DNA from: an uncultured Eubacterium sp.
GTDB lineage: Bacteria > Bacillota > Clostridia > Peptostreptococcales > Anaerovoracaceae
Length of the DNA stretch: 8,289 nucleotides
Assembly: GCA_905193765.1 (NCBI GenBank)
Contig: CAJJPZ010000091.1
Span: 1 to 8,289 of the forward strand
Direction of reading: 5' to 3'
Part shown: positions 1 through 5,025 of the stretch, one piece after another
Numbering within the stretch: the stretch's first letter is position 1
How the letters are laid out: every line of letters begins with the position of its first letter
Translations under genes and position numbers: made by a program
The notes under the pieces: generated by a model
The model's database searches: none
Told to the model about the DNA's origin: nothing
Seen by the model: the letters and a program-made list of their open reading frames with translations, nothing else

Positions 1-97
1 CTATTTTCTCTGCCCAGTCTGCTTCCTTGCCCTGTCTTGCGATGATCTTCGCTGCCGATGTACCGACTCCGCCTGCTCCGATAATAAGTATTTTCAT
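1..97 (-). CDS. Saccharopine dehydrogenase-family oxidoreductase, N-terminal fragment
   Basis: Only the first 32 codons lie in the window; the gene runs off the left edge. The protein begins MKILIIGAGGVGTSAAKII, a beta-strand followed by the dinucleotide-binding loop GAGGVG at residues 7-12, so an N-terminal Rossmann fold binding NAD(P) is well supported. This opening, followed by a short acidic/basic stretch ending in WAEKI, resembles the saccharopine dehydrogenase / carboxynorspermidine dehydrogenase family (lysine or polyamine metabolism); the subfamily cannot be settled from 32 residues. The start is fixed by a strong Shine-Dalgarno GGGAGGT (complement of 104-110), 6 nt before the ATG. 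It lies 142 bp downstream of the AraC regulator on the same strand and has its own candidate promoter, so it may be a target of that regulator (inference). Any other Rossmann-fold reductase is possible. Confidence 0.6.
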   Translation of the reverse strand, partial: MKILIIGAGGVGTSAAKIIARQGKEADWAEKI

Positions 98-141
98 CTT
101 TCTACCTCCCTGAATATCATAAAGTACATTTTATCATTCAG

Positions 142-169
142 AGAATATCACTGCTGATACTCTCGTCAA
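142..169 (-). promoter_or_regulatory. Candidate sigma-A promoter of the dehydrogenase gene
   Basis: Read on the minus strand, TTGACG (complement of 164-169) is followed after 16 bp by TATTCT (complement of 142-147). It lies about 45-70 bp before the ATG at 97. The -35 is good and the -10 moderate. The region is AT-rich, so chance similarity is possible. Confidence 0.4.
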
Positions 170-239
170 TATCCTTCCTGATATTATCGTAGAACTTTTG
201 TCAGAAAATTTCAATTATATGATTGCTCAAAAAATATAC

Positions 240-1784
240 TTATTTGCTTACAACCTTATCGATCAGTATAAGTTCTGCACCAATGCCCTTGAACGTTGTC
301 CTGACACTCAGTGCATCAGAGCTGGTATAGTCATCGGAACTGACTCTGGCGTCAGACGAGAGTTCACGGAGGAACAGTTCCCTTATGCTCGAATTCGCCG
401 GCGGGTTTATCGAATCTTTCATCCGATTGACTAAGTTGTCCTTTTCCAGCCTGTATCTCAGTATCCTGAAGTCGCCGGACATGCCTGTGCATCTCACAAG
501 AAACTCTATCTCTTCGTTATAATTTCTTGCAAGCCTCAGCAGATCTTCCTCGTAAAGGATCCTCCTGAGAGAACGACCCACATTCTCATCGAAATTGTAA
601 ACAAGTATACTTATACTGTCCAGCTGACCTGGATATTTGCATTTTGTAGTAACGATATAATTCTCCCCGGAAGCGATCACACTCTCTCCCATATCCATCA
701 GCTTCCTGTAAGGCTCTGCTATTATGCGGTTGACGTCACGTGACATTATCTCGCCTATCACAGGCGGCTTGTTCTCTACAGCTGCATAGTCATCATAGAT
801 ATCGATATCTATGATGACAGGTTTTATCCTGAGCTTGTCTGCATAATCAGCATATACACCCTTGACCTGCTTCCTTATGGCGTCCTCTATCTGCGCCGGG
901 GTGCATCTGGTGTACTGCGCCTCTATTTCTCTGCTTATGATCTTGCCGATGTATTTCTTCCGGTATTCCAGCGGATGCATCCCGAACCAGTTCTCGAAAT
1001 GCTTGATATAGTATCGTACCGCGGAAAATCCCGTTTCCTCTGCAATGGCGCCGATCTTCTTATTGGTCCCCAGCAGGAGTTTCTCCGACTCCTCTACTCT
1101 GATGTAGCTCAGCAGATCCTGGAAACTCAGCCCTGTGGCCTCTTTTATTATATGCGAAAGGTAGTAGATGCTCAGATGTTCATTGTCTGCGATCTCTCCC
1201 AGTGTGAGTTTTCTTGAATAGTTGTCATACATGTAGTCTGTTATACGGTTCAGACGTCCTGCCAGTATCTTGTTGCCTTTGTTCCTGGACTCGTTCTTGA
1301 ACTTGCCGTCCTCCATGACAAAATACTGGAAGTCGGACATGAGACATGCTATGAGATTGTGTGTGCTCTCTATGACTTTGTGTTCGTAGCCGTAGCCCTT
1401 CTGCAGGACCTCCATCATTATCCTGGCAAGGATGGTCCTGAGCACTTCGAGACTTTCATCGCTGTCATCCTCCATGTCTGTCACGAAAAAGTTATTCTTC
1501 AGGTTATCGTAGTATCTTGAGAAATATGACAGATCCAGCTGAATCATCATGACCATGTTGTCCTCGCCGGTATTCTCGAAACTGTGCATCTCCCTGTCGT
1601 TCAGGATGAATATATCTCCCTGCTTCAGTGTATATGTATAATACCCGTTCCTCAGGCTGATGCTGCCCTCAAGGACATACACGACCTCCATGTCATCATG
1701 GAAATGTATAGGATACTTGTCGATGTTTGCTGTAACAACATTGATCGGAAGCTCATCCTTGTAAATGATTTTTTCTTTTAACAT
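240..1784 (-). CDS. AraC-family transcriptional regulator with GH39-like C-terminal remnant
   Basis: A 514-aa regulator with three parts. Residues ~10-90 form a cupin-type sensor: HFHDDMEVVYVLEG gives H27, H29, E33 and G40, and GDIFILNDREMH gives H67. Residues ~175-278 are the AraC/XylS double helix-turn-helix, with LTLGEIADNEHLSIYYLSHI as the first HTH and GAIAEETGFSAVRYYIKHF as the second, closing with the usual P-L-E-Y-R. Typical AraC proteins end here at about 280-300 aa, but this one continues for ~236 residues. The last ~165 (350-514) resemble the segment after the barrel in clostridial AraC-GH39 beta-xylosidase fusions: GESVIASGENYIVTT, ISILVYNF, GDFRILRYRLEKDN and the final beta-strand GIGAELILI. 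The ~300-residue catalytic barrel is absent, so it probably binds a ligand without hydrolysing it (inference). The start has AGGAG (complement of 1792-1796), 7 nt away. No terminator is seen after the stop. Confidence 0.88.
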   Translation of the reverse strand: MLKEKIIYKDELPINVVTANIDKYPIHFHDDMEVVYVLEGSISLRNGYYTYTLKQGDIFILNDREMHSFENTGEDNMVMMIQLDLSYFSRYYDNLKNNFFVTDMEDDSDESLEVLRTILARIMMEVLQKGYGYEHKVIESTHNLIACLMSDFQYFVMEDGKFKNESRNKGNKILAGRLNRITDYMYDNYSRKLTLGEIADNEHLSIYYLSHIIKEATGLSFQDLLSYIRVEESEKLLLGTNKKIGAIAEETGFSAVRYYIKHFENWFGMHPLEYRKKYIGKIISREIEAQYTRCTPAQIEDAIRKQVKGVYADYADKLRIKPVIIDIDIYDDYAAVENKPPVIGEIMSRDVNRIIAEPYRKLMDMGESVIASGENYIVTTKCKYPGQLDSISILVYNFDENVGRSLRRILYEEDLLRLARNYNEEIEFLVRCTGMSGDFRILRYRLEKDNLVNRMKDSINPPANSSIRELFLRELSSDARVSSDDYTSSDALSVRTTFKGIGAELILIDKVVSK

Positions 1785-1813
1785 TTCACTACTCCTACTG
1801 CATACTGCTTTCA

Positions 1814-1829
1814 GGGTTTATGTAAACCC
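1814..1829. promoter_or_regulatory. Operator-like palindrome upstream of araC-type gene
   Basis: GGGTTTATGTAAACCC: perfect 7-bp arms around a 2-bp centre, 30 bp before the regulator's start codon. No U-tract follows on either strand, which argues against a terminator. It could be an autoregulatory operator or the binding site of another dimeric repressor. The second reading is more natural, since AraC proteins usually bind direct repeats. Confidence 0.45.
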
Positions 1830-1844
1830 GCACACCTTGCTCCC

Positions 1845-1863
1845 CCTGTTAACTTTCAACAGG
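1845..1863. repeat. Short inverted repeat in the araC/cwlD intergenic region
   Basis: CCTGTT (1845-1850) and AACAGG (1858-1863) are perfect 6-bp arms around a 7-nt loop. They lie between the 1814-1829 palindrome and the DnaA-box cluster. Function is unknown; it could be a protein site or a weak hairpin in the 5' leader of the regulator mRNA. Confidence 0.35.
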
Positions 1864-1896
1864 CCGTCGATCATCCAAAATCAGGCTTTCCGGAAC

Positions 1897-2027
1897 TTAT
1901 CCACCGCGCATCGCAGATCGTATACGATTTTATCCAAAGGGCACTGTGGAAAACCGTTAATACACGCTCGTTGAAAATTCAATGCATTCCGCATAACCGC
2001 GAATTATTTATCCACAAGTTATCCACA
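1897..2027. other. DnaA-box cluster (origin-like)
   Basis: Two perfect copies of the DnaA box TTATCCACA stand in tandem at 2008-2016 and 2019-2027 (+), 11 bp apart start to start, about one helical turn. Three one-mismatch copies lie to the left: TTATCCACC at 1897-1905 (+), TTATCCAAA at 1930-1938 (+) and TGTGGAAAA at 1945-1953 (minus-strand orientation). A weaker TCATCCAAA is at 1871-1879. All are in non-coding DNA directly after the cwlD stop codon. This is the kind of clustering seen in bacterial replication origins or DnaA-titration sites. No dnaA, dnaN or rpmH is present in the window, so calling it oriC would go beyond the evidence; a cluster that binds DnaA is the supported statement. 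Confidence 0.65.
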
Positions 2028-2038
2028 GACTGTCAGCT

Positions 2039-2755
2039 TTACTTTTCTTCAATATATTTACATATACTTTTGCTGATCACCCCCGCCAGCTTCGCCTGAT
2101 AACTGCTGTTCCTGAGTTTCCGGCTTTCTTCGCGGCTGGACATAAAACCGCACTCCACGATCACCGTCGGACACGTGATGTTCCTCAGCAGGAACACGTC
2201 GTTCTTGCCCAGCTCCGCTCTCGCTTTGTCCCTGTTGACACTGCTGTTGAGAGCCTTCTGTATGATCCTTGCAGCCCTGCCGCTCTCCGCGACCGGCTCA
2301 TCCCCGCCCTCTGACGGATAGAAGACCTGCGCTCCGTGCACAGTAGTATCCTCCGTGAAACTGTTCATGTGTATGCTCACGCAAAGGTCGGGCCCTGTCT
2401 CGTCTATTATGTTTTTTCTCTTTTTCATGTCTTCTGTCTTCATGGTGCGTATGGAGGCGTCTCCGGAGCTTTCATATAACCCGCGATCGTCGCTGCGGGT
2501 CATGATCACCCTCATCCCCTGCTTCTTCAGCTGCTTCTGCAGCAGCAGAGAAATACTCAGGTTGATGTCTTTCTCCAAAGTGCCGTCCGCCGCTTCAGCC
2601 CCGCCGTCCATACCTCCATGGCCCGGATCTATAAGTATCACAGGCTGGCTGCTGAGCTGCCCGACAGTAGTCACGATATCTCTGTATCCCGGTGCGCAGA
2701 TAACTGCAAGCACACATACTCCCAGAACTGAATAAGTAATAAGTTTATTTCTCAT
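2039..2755 (-). CDS. cwlD: N-acetylmuramoyl-L-alanine amidase, CwlD-like
   Basis: A 238-aa Amidase_3-family enzyme, which cleaves the bond between N-acetylmuramic acid and L-alanine in peptidoglycan. Residues ~5-22 form a hydrophobic N-terminal signal/anchor, placing the catalytic domain outside the membrane. The catalytic domain spans ~38-235. Zinc ligands are H46 (in ILIDPGHGGMDGGA), E61 (LEKDINL) and H129 (SIHMNS); the catalytic glutamate is E201 in TVIVECGFMSS. Length and order match CwlD of sporulating Firmicutes, including MTRSDD and the M-K-K-R-K-N-I-I segment. In Bacillus, CwlD starts muramic-delta-lactam formation in the spore cortex, so a sporulation role is possible, but a vegetative amidase cannot be excluded. 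The ATG at 2755 is preceded by a modest GGGGGA about 10 nt away. No clear -35/-10 pair is seen upstream. No terminator follows, so read-through into the regulator gene is possible. Confidence 0.87.
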   Translation of the reverse strand: MRNKLITYSVLGVCVLAVICAPGYRDIVTTVGQLSSQPVILIDPGHGGMDGGAEAADGTLEKDINLSISLLLQKQLKKQGMRVIMTRSDDRGLYESSGDASIRTMKTEDMKKRKNIIDETGPDLCVSIHMNSFTEDTTVHGAQVFYPSEGGDEPVAESGRAARIIQKALNSSVNRDKARAELGKNDVFLLRNITCPTVIVECGFMSSREESRKLRNSSYQAKLAGVISKSICKYIEEK

Positions 2756-2789
2756 ATCATGCCGATCCCCCGCAATTTCTTCCTAATGG

Positions 2790-2925
2790 ATTCTATTGCA
2801 TAACGACATATTATATGAACCGCAAATTAATCACTTCTTCTACATTATAAAACAAAATTCTGAAATTTAACAGTATTATATTTGACTTTTTTGCACCGAA
2901 TGTTTAAAATTTTATTGATAGACTT
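2790..2925. other. Highly AT-rich divergent intergenic segment
   Basis: Between cwlD (-) and the alanyl-tRNA editing gene (+), positions 2801-2920 contain 27 G/C in 120 bases (22.5% GC), far below the flanking genes. On the minus strand it holds three TATAAT hexamers (complements of 2810-2815, 2844-2849 and 2875-2880), any of which could be the cwlD -10, but none has a convincing -35 at 16-18 bp. On the plus strand it holds the strong promoter at 2882-2910. It could also melt easily, which matters given the DnaA boxes on both sides. Confidence 0.6.
2882..2910 (+). promoter_or_regulatory. Sigma-A promoter of the alanyl-tRNA editing gene
   Basis: TTGACT (2882-2887), a 17-bp spacer and TAAAAT (2905-2910) form a near-consensus housekeeping promoter. 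The expected transcript start is near 2917, giving a leader of about 33 nt that contains AGGAG (2939-2943), 6 nt before the ATG at 2950. Confidence 0.75.
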
Positions 2926-2949
2926 GCGATTTCTTAACAGGAGTGAAAA

Positions 2950-4335
2950 ATGAGTACAACAAAATTATATAAAAATGACCGTTATTTAAAGGACTGCGAA
3001 GCAGTGATAACCTCCGTTTCAGTGCATGGAGATGCCTCTGAAGGCGTCAGCGGTGATGCATGCCTGCTGGATGTGACCCTGGACCGGACGCTGTTTTTCC
3101 CGGAGGGCGGCGGCCAGAGCTGCGACACAGGCACCATAGGCGACTGGAAAGTCACAGATGTTCAGGAAAGCGGTACAGACGAAGTTATCCACACCATCCT
3201 GTGGATAAACGGAACGCCGCGTCCGGAGCCCGGCGACAGCGTACGCTGCCTGCTGGACTGGGACAGACGTTTCGACAACATGCAGCGCCACTGCGGTGAA
3301 CATATCCTCTCCGGGATATTCTACGATATGTTCGGCGGCGTCAACCGCGGGTTCCACATGGGCAGCGAATACATGACCATCGATATCAGCCTCGAGGAAC
3401 CTCCCGGCGGATATGGCATATGCAGTTCAGGAAGCAAAGCCAGCGATGAGCCCGCTGCGAAAATAACCGAGATCACGTATGAAATGGCTCTCGATGCAGA
3501 GCTTGAGGCCAACAAAGTCATATGGTCCGACGCGCCCGTCACGGTGATGCATTTCGACAGCCGGGAAGAAGCTGCAGGCATGCCGCTGAGAAAGGCCCTT
3601 GCCTTTGACGAAGACATATCCATAGTCTGCGTCGGCTCTCCCGACAAGGCCTCCGACTGCGTGGCCTGCTGCGGCACCCACCCTTCCACCGCTGGTCAGG
3701 TGGGACTGATCAAGATATACAAAGTGGAAAAATACAAGAGCATGTTCAGGATATATTTCGAGGCAGGCAGACGTGCACTGCTGAACTACGACATGAAGCA
3801 CAGCATGCTGACGGAGCTTTCCGACAGATACTCATCCTCCATAGAGGACTTCCCGGACAAGCTCAGAGCCCAGGAGCAGAAACTCCACGATGCGAAGAAT
3901 GCACTTTTTCACACAAAGAAAGCTCTCACCGAGAAGGAATGCAGCCAGCTCGACGATATACTCACATTATCGGAGGGCCCTGTTATCCTGTATGCTCCGG
4001 CCCATTTCTCACTGGACGATACCTTCGATATGGCAAAGAACTACATGGACAGCGGCAAAGGCAGCCGCAAAAAATCAGCCGACGGCTCAGGCACTGCCGG
4101 TACGCTGCCGGAAGCCCGAAAACTCAACGGACGTCTCCTGATGCTTTACTCTGCGAAAGACACATCCTACATACTCGTTTCCGACGGCACTCCGGACTGC
4201 GGCAGCCTGGTGAAGGAATACGCCTCGTTCTACAAAGGCAAAGGCGGCGGCAATGCCGGTTCCGCCAGAGCGATATTCGGCACCGCCGAGGATGCAGACC
4301 TCTTCGCAGATCTGATCCGCAAACACCTGAAATAA
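2950..4335 (+). CDS. Free-standing alanyl-tRNA editing protein, AlaX-L type (DHHA1)
   Basis: A 461-aa trans-editing protein related to the editing and C-terminal parts of alanyl-tRNA synthetase, without the aminoacylation domain. Known members hydrolyse mischarged Ser- or Gly-tRNA(Ala) in the cytoplasm. Residues ~1-100 form the beta-barrel seen in AlaX, with FFPEGGGQ at 49-56. The zinc motifs are HxxxH at H114/H118 (RHCGEHIL) and CxxxH at C240/H244 (CCGTH, the counterpart of CGGTH in AlaRS). Residues ~280-340 look helical and charged, a likely coiled-coil linker. The C-terminus (~350-461) is DHHA1-like, with the glycine-rich KGKGGGNAGSA at 429-439, used for tRNA or oligomer contacts. The lysine/glycine/serine stretch near 370-385 is a probable disordered insertion. 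It is a single-gene unit with its own promoter and terminator; no alaS is adjacent. Two perfect DnaA boxes lie within codons 79-87. Confidence 0.87.
   Translation: MSTTKLYKNDRYLKDCEAVITSVSVHGDASEGVSGDACLLDVTLDRTLFFPEGGGQSCDTGTIGDWKVTDVQESGTDEVIHTILWINGTPRPEPGDSVRCLLDWDRRFDNMQRHCGEHILSGIFYDMFGGVNRGFHMGSEYMTIDISLEEPPGGYGICSSGSKASDEPAAKITEITYEMALDAELEANKVIWSDAPVTVMHFDSREEAAGMPLRKALAFDEDISIVCVGSPDKASDCVACCGTHPSTAGQVGLIKIYKVEKYKSMFRIYFEAGRRALLNYDMKHSMLTELSDRYSSSIEDFPDKLRAQEQKLHDAKNALFHTKKALTEKECSQLDDILTLSEGPVILYAPAHFSLDDTFDMAKNYMDSGKGSRKKSADGSGTAGTLPEARKLNGRLLMLYSAKDTSYILVSDGTPDCGSLVKEYASFYKGKGGGNAGSARAIFGTAEDADLFADLIRKHLK
3185..3208. other. Inverted pair of perfect DnaA boxes inside the editing gene
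   Basis: TTATCCACA at 3185-3193 (+) and its exact reverse complement TGTGGATAA at 3200-3208 are separated by 6 bp. Together they encode part of V-I-H-T-I-L-W-I-N (residues 79-87). They are the only other perfect copies in the window besides the two at 2008-2027. They may bind DnaA, or be a coding coincidence. Confidence 0.55.
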
Positions 4336-4367
4336 AGCGCCCGGACAGATACCTTTCATATCATCAG

Positions 4368-4405
4368 CAGCACAGGACGGATCGATACGCCCCTGTGCTG
4401 TTTTT
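4368..4405 (+). terminator. Rho-independent terminator of the alanyl-tRNA editing gene
   Basis: CAGCACAGG (4368-4376) pairs perfectly with CCTGTGCTG (4392-4400) over 9 bp, with a 15-nt loop. TTTTT follows at 4401-4405. It lies 33 nt after the stop codon and isolates the sigma-factor operon from read-through. Confidence 0.88.
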
Positions 4406-4441
4406 ACTGTAATATATTTTTTTAAAAAGTTTCATTTATCC

Positions 4442-4471
4442 TGAGACCTTTGCGACGTCCCGTGCATCTAA
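4442..4471 (+). promoter_or_regulatory. Candidate ECF-sigma promoter (autoregulation)
   Basis: TGAGACCTTT (4442-4451) resembles the TGAAACCTTT -35 of Firmicute ECF promoters. CATCTAA (4465-4471) resembles a CGTCTAA-type -10. The gap between TGAGAC and CATCTAA is 17 bp, which fits ECF promoter geometry. Transcription would start near 4478, upstream of the preferred ATG at 4540. Autoregulation by the encoded sigma factor is inferred. Confidence 0.5.
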
Positions 4472-4539
4472 CAAGTGTACATAACAAGCCGGGAAGAGCT
4501 CTGACAAACATGCAGCCGGCAGAAAGGAAAAGATTTTTT

Positions 4540-5025
4540 ATGACGAACGAAGAACTCGGATCACTGATACTTGCTTCGCAGGGCAGTCTTTATCGCGTGG
4601 CAAAGACGATTCTTTCCGATGATGACGACTGTTACGACGCTATCCACGAAGCCATCGTAAAAGCATTCTCCGGACTGGATTCACTGAGAAACGACAGCTA
4701 CGCTAAAACGTGGCTCACCAGGATACTGATCAACGAATGTTATATGATACTGCGTCGCAGAAACAAAGTTATCCTGTCCGAAGATATCCCCGAACAGAAA
4801 ATTTACGAGCAGCCAGACCATTCCGACCTGTACGAAGCCGTCGCCGGACTGCCTGCAAAGATGCGGACCGCTGTGACTCTCTATTATTCAGAAGGCTTCA
4901 GCGTGAAGGAAATCGCAGATATCACTGAATCTACGGAAAGCGCGATCAAAAACAGACTGTTCAGGGCACGGACCAGACTCAGACAGACACTCGAAAGAGA
5001 CGAACAGGAGGTAACCGATAAATGA
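4540..5025 (+). CDS. ECF-type RNA polymerase sigma factor
   Basis: A 161-aa group IV sigma factor that directs RNA polymerase to a small stress regulon. The region 2 part covers residues ~8-72: SLYRVAKTIL, the acidic DDDDCYDAIHEAIVKAF, then TWLTRILINECYMILRRR, the -10-recognition helices. A short linker follows, then region 4 at ~100-155: LPAKMRTAVTLYYSEGFSVKEIADITES and SAIKNRLFRARTRLRQ, the -35-recognition HTH. The frame stays open upstream to an ATG at 4450, but that codon overlaps the candidate promoter and would add an unrelated basic extension. ATG 4540 starts with the typical M-T-N-E-E-L and has AAGGA (4524-4528) 11 nt upstream. The stop codon overlaps the start of the next gene (ATGA, 5022-5025), the usual coupling of an ECF sigma to its anti-sigma. 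The closest named group is SigV/SigW-like, but the target regulon is unknown. Confidence 0.9.
   Translation: MTNEELGSLILASQGSLYRVAKTILSDDDDCYDAIHEAIVKAFSGLDSLRNDSYAKTWLTRILINECYMILRRRNKVILSEDIPEQKIYEQPDHSDLYEAVAGLPAKMRTAVTLYYSEGFSVKEIADITESTESAIKNRLFRARTRLRQTLERDEQEVTDK

Noticed and set aside
1765..1974. Plus-strand open frame of 69 codons across the araC/cwlD intergenic region
   Set aside because: No ribosome site, partly antisense to the AraC gene, and no recognisable protein features.
2756..2900. cwlD promoter based on any of three minus-strand TATAAT hexamers
   Set aside because: None has a credible -35 at 16-18 bp, and such hexamers are common in DNA this AT-rich; sigma-E-like spacing was also tried without a match.
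3939..4412. Plus-strand open frame overlapping the end of the alanyl-tRNA editing gene
   Set aside because: Arg/Gln-rich out-of-frame product that runs into the terminator hairpin; the overlapping gene is clear.
4450..4539. N-terminal extension of the sigma factor from ATG 4450
   Set aside because: It overlaps the candidate ECF promoter, encodes a basic stretch unlike sigma region 2, and the ATG at 4540 gives the usual family start.
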